64,000 nt of DNA from Turnera subulata. Lineage: Eukaryota; Streptophyta; Magnoliopsida; Malpighiales; Passifloraceae. Below are positions 30,049 through 43,279 of the stretch, in pieces. The position numbers and the translations under genes were made by a program. The number at the start of each line of letters is the position of its first letter. The first letter of the stretch is position 1. The notes beneath the pieces were generated by a model. That model worked only from the letters and a program-made list of their open reading frames with translations. It did not search any database and had not been told where the DNA came from. The DNA is taken from NCBI GenBank assembly GCA_028386065.3, contig JAKUCV010005751.1:296599-360598 (forward strand), in the 5' to 3' direction.

Positions 30049-33000
30049 TTATCTGGGATATGCATTAGAAGCTTTAGATCCAACTCTAAGTGCAGTGCGG
30101 AATGTGATATTCAAACTATTCATGGACTCCAAAAGAAATTCAGCTTCATGTTCCTTTCCTGCCGATCTGTACAAATGCACGGCAGCGCTCATGATAAAAC
30201 TGTCTGGTTTTGCAGTCTTCCTGATCCGTTCATAAAACTCAATCCCTTCTTCCACATGTCCATAATCCATGTAAACTCGCAGCATCGTGCGATAACACGC
30301 AAGGTCAGTGGTTAAACTAATTGTCACCAGTTCCTTGTAAACCCTTTCTGCTTCTTCTACAAGACCAGCTTTTGCAAAAGCAGAAAGCAAATGGTTAAAA
30401 TGAACAGGGGAAGGAGAGATGTTTTTCTTCAGCATAACTTTGATGGTTTCCTCTGCTTCAGAGTGCTTTGAACTCTCTGCATAAGCTTGAAGAAGGGACT
30501 GGTAGGTGAATGAATCAGGGACACAACCATTTCCTTCCATGGCTTGAATAAGCTCCTCCGCTTCATGATGAAGCCCTGCTCTAGCATACATGTTCATCAT
30601 AACATCGCAGCTGACCTGAAATGGAATGGACACTTCTAAAATTTTAACTTGCGGAATTATAATCAAGTGATGGGACAAATTCAGGCACACATCCAAAATG
30701 GCTGCACGAATTTGCAAGCATCTGGGCCTAAAATGCATCCTATTGCTTAGCTATCTCACCAAAATAAACACTATACAATGGTATCATACCCTTCTAGTAA
30801 CCAGATCAGTATTGTGCAAAACTGCAGACCATGGTGTGAACACTGTAATTAAAAAAGAAGACAGTTGGAAACCCTTTTTACAGGGAACCCTGGCAGATTA
30901 TCAGATATAATTATCCTCAACCAAGAATGGCCACACAACATATTTCATTTCATTACAGCAAATCAATACAGAATTGGCAAGATAAGCTTACCCGTCCAGG
31001 CTTTATTCCATCCTCCTGCATTTTGGAGAATAGAAGAGATGCTTCATGCCTTTTACCTGTTTAAAAAGGGAAAATAAGGAAGGCTTGATTGAATATCTCA
31101 CATCTCAACAGAAGAAAGATTGTATCTCACTAATCCAAACTACATAACAACTAATTATAGGGAGAAAAATAAACTGCCTCATAAGCATTAGACCAATTTG
31201 AATACGACATAGAATCAAATAACTAACACGGAGACTTGGTGTCTGTTTCCAGCAGAACTAGAAACTTATTTTTAGATATACCAAACATTCACGTGTAAGC
31301 AGAGTTTGAAGTAGATGACAGTACCAGCTCTCGCATAACAGCTAATCATATTCGTATATGCTTTTTCATCCATTGACAATCCCATGCTACGAGCAGTATT
31401 GAACATATCTACAGCTTTATCTAGCTCCCCATATCGTCCATACACACTGCATTTTCATGAAATCAGGCTATAGGAGCACGAGAAAACACAAATATCTATT
31501 TGTCCCATTTATCATTCATGTTATTACCTAATCATCGTGTTATATGTCTGAATTGATGGAGCGACACCCAATGAAAGCATACGCTGGTAGATGCTGACTG
31601 CCAAAGGCAATCTACCTGCACATCAACCTTTACATTATTGTGTGCATTCATGCACAGGTAGCGCAACTAATTTACAAGTCAATATCCACCATTTAACCTG
31701 CTTCTAGCATGGCTTTGATAAAAATATTATACGACACTGTATCAAGTTCTATGCCCTCTTGAATGCTCTTGCAGATAACCTTCTCCGCTTCCTGATGTTT
31801 GCCTGAGGATGAAATAATTTTTTGCATCAAAATGTTATGCCCACAGAAGTACCGAATAGCATACTGCACATCACCATACACTGAACTACATTCCAAACTT
31901 TTGAAACCTACAAGTGACTGTACAGTAATACTGGCAATTACTTTTAAGAAACGTACATATTGGTGATCAAGTTAGCATCCAATATAAGTTAAACATTTAT
32001 GTCCTGATCTCCTGAAAGCAAAGCAATGTATATACTTCCTGCAATTAGTGTGTGCATGTCTAAAAGCCTAATGCATCCGCTTTACTTCATAATTTTCAAT
32101 ATATCTTATTCTACTTGTTATCATCCTTGTAACTAAAATGAATTAATCTCCACTGTAGCTCAACAGACACCTACCAACTTAAAACTGTAAATCATAGGGA
32201 AAACAACTTGTAATGTATGGAAAAGTAGAACATGAGTGAATGAGTGACTTGAACAGAAAAAAAAAAGTACTTTCAATTTTATTTTATGGCATACGCTAGT
32301 TAAAAGGAATTATAATCTTTAGCTGTAACTGATAAACATACCAGAATTAGTTAAAGCATTCACAGCTATGCCAATGCCAACAGCACCCAAGTCTTGCCCT
32401 CTCTCAGTTACGTCGCAGTAAAGGGAGTATGCTTCTTTTGATTTACCACATTTGACATATGCATTAATCATCGAGTTAAAAACAGCTTTCCCACATGTCT
32501 GAGAATCAGCATGTGCTGCAAAGACCTCTTCTGCCTGCTTCAATTTTCGTTGCTTCCCATATGAAGCAATCAAAGAAGCAACCGTTCCATCATCCACCCT
32601 GTACCCTAGCTTAGCCACTTGATCAGCCACTCTCCTTGCTTTAGAGGTATCACCTATATAAAACATGAATGTTACTGCTTAAGGAACAGTGCATCAAATT
32701 AAAGCATTGCCTCATTAACACAGTTAAAAGAAAAAAAACCTTTATGTAGCAGATAACTTGTTTATAATAGGCTAACTATTGGGAAGCTCTGTATCGTACC
32801 TCTGCGTATTAAGTTGCCAACTACTTGAGTTACTACAGAAAAACCACTACCAGTCTTAAGAAGTGGCTTGATGATTTCTTCCATCTTATCAGTGTTGCTC
32901 TGTTCTAAATGAAGGCGAAGGATATACCCAAGAGCAAGACAGTCCACCTGGTCAGAAGTCATCAAGTTTTCATGTTCCTCGATTTGTCCTTGGATAGCCA

Positions 33001-34839
33001 TCAAACATGTTTGGAAGAATTTACTATTTGCAAACAAGTCATTTGTACGCATTTCTGCTATCAACTGTTCAACTTCCTTTCGCATGCCTTCCTGGCAAAA
33101 GAATTGGATGACTGTCTTGAAAAGCTCCTCATCAACATTTACTCGATCCTCTCTCATCTGGACAATAAATTTTTTTGCTTTCTCAGTCAAGTTCAGTCTC
33201 ACATATAAATTGAGCATGTCATTACAGGAGCCAGCATCAGGAAGTCCAGTCTTTGCTAGAGCTTGAAATGTAACTTCAGCAGAGTTCACGTCTTCTTTCA
33301 TGACGTAACACTGTAACAGGACAATATATGCAAATCTAGACACCCAAGTGCTTCTAGTCTTCATCAGTTTAATAACACTCAAAGCTTTCTCCCAATTCCC
33401 GGAATTTAGATGGACCTGTGCCATTGCAAGATATGTTTTCTCACCGGTCAGTAAACCCAGTTGCTTACTCTCTTCAAATGCTCTGTGAGCATCCTCATAG
33501 AGACCAAGTTTTCCGTATATTCTGATAAGCAATCCATAAATGACTTCATCAGCAGCAATTTTCTTTCTTTGCATCTCATTGAAGAGAGTTAAGGCCTTGG
33601 AATAATCTTCAGTTTTATAATACATAGTGAGGAGTGAAGCACAAGTATAACGACTGGGAACAATTTTACAAGCTCCCATCTCCTCGTATAATCTTTGCGC
33701 CTCACCCCAGCTTCCATTTCTAGTTCTTGCACTGATAAGGGAACTATATGTGGCTTCCTCCGGCACATGCCCCGCGTTCCTCATCTCATTAAACACCTTG
33801 AAGGCCTCCTCATCATGAGATCCCTCCTTGACAAGGGAACTAATGACTAGAGTGTAAGTAAAAGCAAGCGGTGCCACCCCTTTATCCACCATGTGCCGCC
33901 ACATTTCAATGACCTTCCCATGTAACGATTTCTTTTGCAAAGATGATAGCATAAAGTTGTAAACAGAGACAGAGAGTGGAACCCCTCTCTCTTCAATGGC
34001 AGAATAAAAAGAGAACATGGACTTGTGGCGGCCCCATCTGGCATAAGAACACAACATGGTACCGCAAGCAATTTCATCGGGTTCACACCCGACCTCAAGC
34101 ATCTCCAAGAATGTGTGTTCAAGCAACTTGAAGTTACCCACTTTCCCATATACTCGCAGCAATATTGTGTAGACAACGACCGTTGGTTGATAGCTCAACT
34201 GTTAAAAGCACAATATATGCATACTAACGTTGAACAAAATCAATCTCCACCTCTCCGTCTGTCTAATATTGAAATGACAAGAAACAAGAATAACTAGTTA
34301 ATTAAAGTAAAGAAAAAAAAGAAAGGAGGAGTAGGCACCTGTAATTTCATCCAAGAAAAGAAATCTCTGGCCTCTCTCCACCCTCGCTGCTCCTTCAAGA
34401 CAATACACATCTCAGTGAAGGTGAGCTTCCCTACAAAGCCACACAAGAGCTTCCTCACATCCCTCTCCCCCTCCCTCCGCTGAGCCATTCCTCTCACGGT
34501 CCTGATGGCGGCGACGACATGCTTACCGTACAAATGGCCCTTGTGGTCGTCCTCCAGGAACTGCACCATCTGCTCCGGGGTGCGCCTTACTATGGAGGTG
34601 GTGGGCTGTTGTTGTTGTTGTTGTTTGCGGAGGAGGCGAAGGCGGTGGGCCTTGTCTTTGATAATGCGGCGGGCTCTGTGGTGGGAGGAGGAGGATGGGA
34701 CGTTCTTGGAGGGGTTGTTGCCGTCGCTCAAGGACCATGAGTGGTGGTGAGAGGACTTGGGGATGGCAGTGCTGTTGTTGGGGCTGCGGGGTAGTGGTAG
34801 AAAGGGGGCTGGTGTTGTGCTGAAGAGGATGGAGTCCAT
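30049..34839 (-). CDS. EMB976: P-type pentatricopeptide repeat protein, EMB976 (At5g27270) ortholog, eight exons
   Basis: Proposed coding exons on the minus strand: 34839-34339, 34198-32800, 32653-32342, 31802-31698, 31615-31528, 31446-31325, 31056-30992, 30615-30049. Every junction has GT-AG borders, and the sum is 3159 bases, exactly 1053 codons including stop. The first 60 residues (MDSILFSTTPAPFLPLPRSP...) are Ser/Pro-rich with few acids, suiting a plastid transit peptide. Then come a Q-rich stretch, RRTPEQMVQFLEDD, GKHVVAAIRTVRGMAQRR and LKEQRGWREARDFFSWMKLQ, and about 20 or more PPR helix-turn-helix repeats up to the stop (VVVYTILLRVYGK, YNFMLSSLQKKS, TYSSLISARTRNG, CNDMLNLYVRLNL, SYNIFIKAMLEAG). 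Arabidopsis EMB976 has similar length and order. The family binds organellar RNA; loss is embryo-lethal in Arabidopsis. It appears intact. Confidence 0.9.
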
Positions 34840-35589
34840 GGTCGGGTCTATCTTTTGTGTGCTTTTAGACTGAGGGAGGGATGCGTTTTAGACTTCGGGA
34901 GAAGGAGATAAGAAAATTTTGACATTTCAAAAATATCTTCCAAGTGCTGCTTTCTGTCCCTGATGCCACTCTTCAATTCATCTCATTATTCCAAAATACA
35001 GGAAAATATTAAAATAAAAGTAAAATAAAAGATGATCGGGAGAGGAACATCAAAATAAGTTGGTCAGGTGCACAATTCGGATTAATTCTGGCTCAAGCTT
35101 AAATTTTAAATATCAGATGGGAGACAAAATAAATAAGTTAAGAAAATTTATAAAAGGATAAGTAAAGGGAAAAAAAACATAAAATTAAAACTAAATATTT
35201 TGATTGGTGCAATCTTTTGTAGGCTGTTATTTCTTCTTCTTTTGTTTTTTTTTCCTTTTATTTCTCAAGAAATTAATTTTTATTTAACCTATTCTTTTTT
35301 TCCTATTCTAAGCTTTAATTTATCTTGGGCTACGTTTTCTAGTTTCTTTGTCCTCACTTTGAGTTTTCTTAAAATTTTCATGATATTTATTTTTCAAATA
35401 ACTAAGAAGATAAAAGAAAAAATCACAGACGAACCATACCCTTATCATCACGAATCACTGTTCTTATTCTCGGCCCTTGTTGTTTACAGGTTGCATCAGT
35501 GTTCAGCTTGACTGAGCCTTGCATGAGAGGGTGCAATGGTTGTTCCTAGGGCTGGTCCGCATTCCTACAAGATTTGGGTGACCCCAAAT
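34840..35589. other. Upstream region of the EMB976-like gene
   Basis: The first 200 bases upstream of the ATG would hold the 5' UTR and promoter. No confident TATA box was picked out. 35030-35500 is AT-rich with T-runs and no gene. Confidence 0.4.
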
Positions 35590-36883
35590 TTTTCGTGTAC
35601 ATAATCCTAATAGTACATGAGGGCACCATTAGCTATAACCGGACCTGAACCAATGCGATCGTTGAAGACCGCCCGGTTTCCTGCTTTCCATATTGCCCAC
35701 ATAACTACGATTGCCAAACTGAAGGATTGTTCGTCCATCATAGAGTTCAAGCCCAATAGCCACGCACGTATGTTGTTAGCAGAGGAAACAGGTAGGGTTA
35801 CCACAGAAGCAATCCAAACCTGAACAGAAGATTGACACTCTTTGAAGAGATGCATCCTAGTCTCATCTATAATGCCACACAATTGACAATGGGACTCCAC
35901 GGGTATGTTTCTATACTGTAGGTTCATTTAGGTTGCTAGGGCATCACAGCTATTTCTCCACAGAAAGACTCGAATTTTGGGAGGGAGCACTAAGGACCAC
36001 AATCGATTCCACCGGGTAGTAAGTGCGACTGAGCCTGTTGCATTTACATTCGCATTGTTGGTCATGAGATAATGGTATCCGCTCCAAACCCTGTACATGC
36101 CATCTTTGGTGAACTACCAAGATATTTGGTCTGTTGGAAGCCTATAGCTGATGGGTAATTGGCTTATGGTAGCAGCTTTTTATGGCACTACAAGATCACG
36201 GAGGTGTGCAGTGTTCCATGTACGGGTTTCCGCATCAGTCAATTGACTAACTTTGGCTTTGGCTTCAAGGGTTGCTCCGATGCTCAACACAGGCACTAAG
36301 ATCTCCTCGTCGAGCCATCTGTCCTCTCACACATAGATTGATTACCCATTTCCAATGATCCACTTTATTCCTCCTTGTAGTGCATTGCGAACAGTGGTGA
36401 TACTCCGCCATGTATAGCTTGGCCTGTACCCTAGCTAGGCATGCATAAAATTACTACAGCAATAATATCTAGCTTTTAGTACCTTGGCTTAATAGCAATT
36501 TTAAGAGTGTTCTGCAGACGCCATGCTTGTTTTGCGAGCATGGCCAGGTTGAAATTCGCTAGCTTGAGAAAGCCAAGACCACCAAGCCTCTTCGACATGC
36601 AGAGTTTATCCTATGCAATCCAACATAGGCCTTTCTTTCCATCTTCATGTCCCCACCAAAATTTGCGAACAACTCGTTCCATGTTGTCACATATGCACTG
36701 CAGTATTAGGAAACTACTCATGATGTAGGTGGGAATGCTTTGTACAACTGATTTGATGAGCACCTCTTTCGCAGCTCGTGAGAGTGTCATCTCCTTCAAT
36801 CCACTTAATTTTTTTGTAGACCCGGTCCTGAATTGAGCTAAAGATAACTTGTTTGGATCTGTCCACCACTGTAGGAATACCTT
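35590..36883 (-). pseudogene. LINE ORF2 3' fragment (RT C-terminus and zinc-binding domain)
   Basis: The minus strand encodes GIPTVVDRSKQVIFSSIQDR, then LKEMTLSRAAKEVLIKSVVQ, SIPTYIMSSF and RKFWWGHEDGKKGLCWIA, the region after the LINE RT catalytic core. Farther left is the zf-RVT domain (ESHCQLCGIIDETRMHLFKE C ... MWAIWKAGNRAVF). Frames are broken. The piece ends abruptly at about 36883, where the plus-strand LINE begins, so the plus LINE inserted into this one or the two are joined by rearrangement. Confidence 0.8.
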
Positions 36884-36933
36884 GGATTGGCTGGAATGGA
36901 GTTTGTTGGTTGGAGACAGGAGACCCAGGAGGA

Positions 36934-38595
36934 ATGGCCATTGATAACCTGGTACAACAAACTCAACGCTTGCAATGTAGGGACCCAGAAGTCTCCCTCC
37001 AAGAGGACCCTGAGATAAATCGGCGTATCTCAAAGAAAGTTTTGGTGGCAAAACTGCTTAGCAGAACTGTGCTCAACAAGAAGGCAGTCAAGATCACTAT
37101 TTAAAAATCATGGGGGACGATAGCAGGGATGTCAGTGCATGATGTTGATCAAAATGTCTATCTCTGCAGATTTGAAGATGAAGCTGATAAGCGACGTGTG
37201 CTAAATATTGGGCCTTGGACTATAATGGGGAGCCATTTAATTCTTCGAGAATGGCCTCCTAATCTCACATTTCAAGAGATAGAGTTCAAAACCTCCCCTT
37301 TCTGGGTCCATGTATGGGGTTTGCCTTTGAATTTGCAGACAAGGGTTAATGCAATGGAGATTGGGTGTGTTTTTGGGAAGGTGTTGGAGATTGACTTTGG
37401 AACAAATGGAGATGATGATCTCTGCCTGGACCCTTTTTTCCGTATGAGAGTGGCATTGAAGTTGGATGAGCCGCTTAAAACGGCGTGTGTCTGGCCTCGT
37501 CCAGATGGTGCAGAAGTTCACATCAAGTTTTTTTATGAACGCCTACCGGAATTTTGCTATAAGTGTGGGCGCATTGATCACCCAACTAGAATGTGTGATG
37601 TAGATCCTAAGGAACTTCCAGCTAAAGGCTCTTATGGACCTTTCCTTCGAGCAGAAATATCCACGGAGGCTCGTCGCAGTATGGCAAAGACGAAGCAGAG
37701 GTTGGATCTGGATGTTTGGAGAAGAGGAAGTGATTTTCACGCGCGAAAGGAGCGTGATTACCAAGAGCAGACAGTGGGTAGTGGAGCATTAATGAGGGAT
37801 GATGGAGTTAATGCAAGAAATCAGGTGTCTAATCAGGAACTCTCTAGAGTTCTCAATCTAGAAGATGGTTAGCAACACAATCTAGAAGATGGTCAGCAAC
37901 AGTTAAATCAAGGAGGCAAAAAGTCCACTATTTCTTCTTCTTCTGTTGGGCTGGCCCTGGCCCAAAGTGAACAGGTTAGACGCCCATCAATAGCTCTTAA
38001 TCTCACTGCTATTCAGACTCCATGTAACCCTCAGGTCCAAATTGGAAAATCCAGCCTTCATAATGATAAGTTGAAATTAAATGAAGGTATGGGCCTAACT
38101 AGTAATAATCCCCAATCTATATGTGAAGCTGAGTCCAGTGACCCAACTAAGAAGAGATCTTTAGAGTTCGCAAAAAGTCCTTTTGTTTTCTCAGCCCAAG
38201 AGCATTACCCAAAGAGAGCAAAGTGTCACTCGTTAAAGGGATCTGGGCTGGTATATGAGAAGAATATTGGTTCCTGGGACATTTTAACTAGTGAGTTTAA
38301 TGACCCAGAGGAGGAGATGCAATCAGGACCAGAGCTAGTGGTTCAACAACCACGTGACATATGACAGTTATATTTAGCTCCAAACCAGAGAAGGAAGATT
38401 ATTATAAGGAAACAGACTAAGAGGGAGAAAAAGTCTGCAGTCAGGATTGAAGAGCTTGATCAGAAGTTAACAAATGCTATGTGTCTTAGTGCTCCTCAAC
38501 CTATAAAGTTGGAAGGGAAGGTTAGCGTAGATAGTGATGCTACTCTTGAGAAGGCTTCGGTGGTTGGCCGGCAACAGCCACCAATGGCGCCATGA
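36934..38595 (+). pseudogene. LINE ORF1 (DUF4283 / zinc knuckle nucleic-acid-binding protein)
   Basis: From ATG 36934 (MAIDNLVQQTQRLQ) one frame runs to TGA at 38593-38595, with three in-frame stops (about 37102, 37870, 38362). It encodes a DUF4283 domain (ISKKVLVAKLLSRTVLNKKA, CRFEDEADKRRVLNIGPWTI, SHLILREWPPN, FWVHVWGLPLN) and a CX2CX4HX4C knuckle (CYKCGRIDHPTRMC near 37555-37595). The last ATG-A overlaps the ORF2 start (ATGA at 38592-38595), an arrangement suited to termination-reinitiation. ORF1 binds the LINE RNA. Three nonsense codons make it inactive. Confidence 0.85.
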
Positions 38596-41500
38596 CGTTA
38601 ATTGTGTGGAACTGTCAGGGTATTGGACGGACCCTGACAGTGAAGGCTCTACGGGGCCTGGTAAATTTTTATCGTCCCTCTGTTGTATTTTTTATGGAGA
38701 CCAAAAACCGACGCAGCAGAGTTGATAGAGTTAGACGGATACTGAGGTTTCCCAACAGTGTGTATGAAGATGCTAGAGGGAGGGCTGGTGGTTTGGCTTT
38801 GTGGTGGACGGAGGATTGGGAGGTCACGATTCTTGAAACAACCTCTTCTTTTATTGATGCTTGTTTCACTCATCAGCATGGAGGATTCTCTTGGTTTGTC
38901 ACTTTTGTCTATGCTGCACCAGATAGGAGAGGGAGGCAAGAATTATGCCAGGTCTTGTCTAGCTTAAGAACTACTACCCAACAACCATGGCTATTGGTGG
39001 GTGATTTTAACTCAGTTGTGGAAGGAAGTGAAAAGCTTGGGAAGAGACCTGCAAACCCCCGAAACATGGATGCTTTTGTGAGGTTTATTGAAGAAAATTG
39101 CTTGATGGATCTTGGATTTAAAGGATTTCCATTTACATGGTCAAATCACCGTGTAGATGATAATGAGGTTAGGGAGATATTGGATAGAGCTGTAGCTACT
39201 GAGCAATGGATCACCTTTTTTCAGGACTATCAAGTAATTCATGAGGTTCCAGTAGGTTCAGATCACAACCCCATTATCCTCCATTTACAGAAGCCGGTTA
39301 GGAAGATTGGTTCCCCTTTCAGGTTGGATATAAGATGGTTGGATCATCCTGGGTGCAATGAAGTAGTTATAAAAGCATGGAATGCTAACGTTCAAGGTTC
39401 ACGCATGTACCAGCTTGCCAAAACTGTGGCTAGATGCAGGATGGATCTTATTGCTTGGAGTAAGGTTTTCTTCAGGAATTCGCACAAGGAGATCCAATCA
39501 TGTATAGCTGAACTGGCTAATTTGCAGCTTTTGCCTAATTCGGAGGAAAATGCTACATGGAGAAGAAGGGTTGAAGACAGGCTGGAATTGTTGTGGTCTG
39601 AAGAGGAAAAATTCTGGTTACAAAGATCTAGAATCAATTGGCTTACTGCAGGAAATCGAAATTCACGATTCTTTCATGCAACGACTATACATAGGAGACA
39701 AAGGAATTTGATTGTGAGATTGAAAGATGAGAATGGAGAATGGGTGGAGGAGCAACAACCATTAAAGACCTTGGTGCAATCTTACTTTATGAGACAGTTT
39801 TCAGCACAAGATATCATTATAAATCTTGGAGTTTTAGACTGCATTGAGCCGGTGGTCACTGAGGATATGAATCGAATGCTGCTGCAAGATGTTAGTGTGG
39901 CAGAAATTCGGCAATCTGTTTTTGAATTGGGAGCGACAAAGGCACCTGGACCAGATGGCTTCCATGGTGTTTTTTATCAGAAGAATTGGAGGATTGTGAA
40001 AGATAAAGTTGTAGCAGCAGTGCAGGGGTTTTTCAGGTCTGGCCATATGCTTAGGGAACTTAACCACACTTATATTACCTTAGTTCCCAAGATAACATCC
40101 CCTCAGGAACCAAACCAATTGCGACCAATAAGCCTATGCAATTTTTCCTATAAAATCATTTCTAAAATCATCTCAAATCGTTTGGAACCCATTCTCAGCT
40201 CACTTGTGACCCAATTCCAATCTGCTTTTGTGCCTAATAGACAAATTCAAGATAATATACTAGTTGCTCATGAAGCTTTTCATGCATTGAGGATAAGAAC
40301 AGGGCAAAAGCAACAGTATATGGCTATCAAGCTAGACATGGAAAAAGCGTATGATAGGGTGGATTGGAGCTTTTTAGAGATGATTCTTGTTAAAATGGGA
40401 TTCTCCCAAGAATGGATTTCAAGAGTGGTGCAGTGTGTCACAACGAATTCTTACACTCTCCTCCTTAATGGTGAGAAGTTGACAAGGTTTAATCCTTCGA
40501 GAGGTCTTAGACAAGGAGACCCCTTGTCTCCTTACCTTTTCAATCTGGTTGCAAATGTGTTATCTCTCATGTTACTAAAAAGGGAAGCGGAGAAGAAATT
40601 TTTTGGTTACAAAATCACGAGAAGATGTCCATCAATCTCGCACCTACTCTTTGCGGATGATGCGCTTTTGTTTTGTCGAGCTACTGTGGAGGATGCAAGA
40701 GCTATTAAGCAAATCCTGTAAGATTATTGTCAGGTTTCTGGGCAACTTGTTAACAATCATAAATCTGGTATTTTCTTCGCAAAAGGGGTTGAGGAGCAGG
40801 GGAAAAGGGAAATAGCTGATTTGTTGGGGATGCCATCATATTCGGAAAGGGACAAATATCTGGGATTACCGAGCATCCTTGGAAGGTCGAAGGTGGAGGC
40901 TTTATCTTATATAAGACAAAGAGTGAGAAATAAATTAGCAGGGTGGAAAAAGCAGTGCCTTTCAGAGGCGGGGCGAGAAGTCCTTATTAAATCTGTAGCA
41001 TCAGCAATCCCCACATACTGCATGCTTTGTTTTAAGCTACCTTCCAGCTTGTGTGTCAAATTAAACATTGATGTGAGGAATTTTTGGTGGTGACAGCAAG
41101 GGGATGAAAGGAGAATGAATTGGATCAGTTGGAAAAAGTTAACTCAAGCTAAGTCCTGTGGCGGGATGGGCATCCGAGATCCGGTGAACTTCAATGTGGC
41201 CCTCCTTGCGAAAACTGCATGGAGAATTCTTAAAAACCCGGATGCTTTTTGGGTTCATGTATTGAAGGGTATTTATTTCTCTAAGACAGATTTTTTGGAA
41301 GCTAAAAAGGGTTGTCGCCCATCTTGGGCTTGGTCGAGTATCTTGGAAGGGAGGGAATTGCTAAAGAATGGACTTAGATGGAATGTTGGGAATGGGTCTG
41401 GAATAGATATTTGGGAGGACAGCTGGGTTCCTTCATTGCCAGGTTTCAAGGTCACCACTCCAAGGAATCCTGGTCTCAACATTTCTCGAGTTGCTGAACT

Positions 41501-42736
41501 CATCAATCCTATTTCCAGGTCCTGGAACTCTTCCCTTATTTCAAATATTTTTAACGATTCAGATTCATGTTGTATTCTTAAAATTCCCATTCCTATATTT
41601 TTAAGTTTGATGAATTAATCTGGCATTACACTAATGATGGGAATTACAGTGTTAAATCTGGGTATCATTTAGCAGTTAGTTTCAGTAAGCATCCACCGTT
41701 GCCTACACCTTCTACCTCTTCCCATGCATCTTTGTCATCTTCTAATTGGAAATTCGTGTGGAATGTTAAAGCTAGCCCAAGAGTGTTACATTTCCTATGG
41801 CGAGCTTGCCATAATTCCTTACCAACAAGGGAAAACTTAGTACGCAGACATATTCAGGTGTCCCCCCTTTGCCCGAGGTGTGAAGCTGAGATAGAGTCTT
41901 TGGAGCATGTTTTATTTTTCTGCAGGTTTGCAAAAATGGCATGGTTTGCTTCAAAGCTTGGTTATAGACCATCTCAGGAAGGTTTTACTGGTTTCAAACA
42001 ATGGTGGTGCAATATTTTTTCTGAGTTCAGTCGTATTGAGGATGGCAGAATAATCTCCCTAATTGCTTACATGTGTTGGTTGTTGTGGAAAGCAAGAAAC
42101 TCCTTTATTTTTGAACAGGTAATTGATGAATCTGATAAGCTAGCTTCACAAGCTTGTTCAGCGTGCGAAGAATACTTGGCGCAACAGAAAAGTGCTTTCT
42201 GTGTTGCCACGTCCTTCCACCTTTCCTCACCATCTGTATGGAAGAAGCCACCTTATGGTTATGTTAAGTTGAACTGTGATGCTACCTACAACAAGAGCAC
42301 AGGCAAAGCTTTTGGAGGAGTTATTGCAAGAGATTCTGAAGGCAATTTCATGGAGGGTGTAGTCATGAAAACTCATTCTGCCTCTTCTTTGGCGGCTGAA
42401 GCTGAAGTTTTTCGCTCTGCTGTTTCCCTTGCATTTTTGAGATCATGGCAAAGTGTAATAATTGAGAGTGACTACCTTCAAGTAGTCACCCAAGCTACCC
42501 TGGAAAAGCAAATGAGAGCATGGTCCATTGAAGCTATTCTACATGATGTGGATTACTATAGAATGGGGTTTTTGCATTGCTCTTTTTCTCATGTCAAGAG
42601 GAGAGCCAATAGGGCTGCTCACTTCTTAGCTACAGCTTATTCTAAAGGGAAGCTTAGTCCTGATTGGCAAGCCTCTTTACCATTCCCTCTTCTAAATATC
42701 TGGAACTCTGATGTTGCAGAAGCCAGTACTGGGTAA
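38592..42736 (+). pseudogene. LINE ORF2 (endonuclease, reverse transcriptase, RNase H)
   Basis: Order: AP endonuclease (LIVWNCQGIG, VVFFMETKN, WLLVGDFNSVVEGSEK, VPVGSDHNPIIL; residues about 3-225), reverse transcriptase (ATKAPGPDGFHGVFYQ, NQLRPISLCNFSYKIISKII, MAIKLDMEKAYDRVDW, RGLRQGDPLSPYLFNLV, HLLFADDALLF with the FADD motif; about 450-700), zinc-binding RVT domain (SPRVLHFLWRACHNSLPTRE ... CPRCEAEIESLEHVLFFC), and a C-terminal RNase H (VKLNCDATYNKSTGKAFGGV ... AAEAEVFRSAV). Stops at about 40719 and 41091 and a frameshift near 41590-41700 disrupt it. The first 709 codons are uninterrupted, so it is relatively young. Confidence 0.92.
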
Positions 42737-42823
42737 TTTTTGTATTTTGGCCCGGTCTGGATGGATATGTACTCATTTTTGAATTATATCAATGAATATA
42801 TGCTTTACTTGGATAAAAAAAAA

Positions 42824-43279
42824 TGTTGTAAAATTGGGGGAGATTTTCACTATTTGATGGAATAATACAAACTTGATCAAATTTGATCAAGGTAATAATA
42901 CAACTTTGTAGGAAATAATAAAACTTTAATAATAACAAAATGGAGAATAATTATATTAATGATGGAGGGAGGAGAGAAAAGATGTGTATGAAAATTTAGA
43001 GAGAGTGAGTTTATGGAGATTGAAGGTGTGAGTAAGTATGGAAATGAAGGGGGTATTTATAGGTGAAAATGGGAGGATAAAAACAAATGAGAATGATTAA
43101 TTTAATAAGATAAAATCAAAAAGATATTAGGTAAAGGAAGATGGTATTAAGATTAGGACAAAGAGAATTATGGTGAGTAAATGGCCAAAGGGATGAATCC
43201 AATTGGATGTTAGGTTGAGGGGTAAAATATTTACTGAGGGTAAATTCGGGTACTGTAAAAATGAGTTTTACTGTATGGT
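42824..43279 (-). repeat. 3' LTR of element D
   Basis: Nearly identical to the right LTR until TACTGTATGGT, where the last few bases (AACA) are missing and an inverted RNase H segment begins. TATAAATA on the minus strand (43061-43054) is a promoter candidate. Confidence 0.85.

Larger units (their letters stand above)
36884..42823 (+). mobile_element. L1-type LINE, nearly full length
   Basis: About 5.9 kb with a short 5' UTR, ORF1, overlapping ORF2, a 3' UTR and a poly(A) tract (42815-42823) where copia element D starts. The 5' junction at about 36884 abuts a minus-strand LINE fragment. A target duplication could not be defined because the 3' flank is replaced by element D. Confidence 0.85.

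Noticed and set aside
34505..34750. Plus-strand ORFs opposite the first exon of the EMB976-like gene
   Set aside because: Antisense shadows of a GC-rich coding exon with CAG repeats; poly-Leu/Cys content, no domain.
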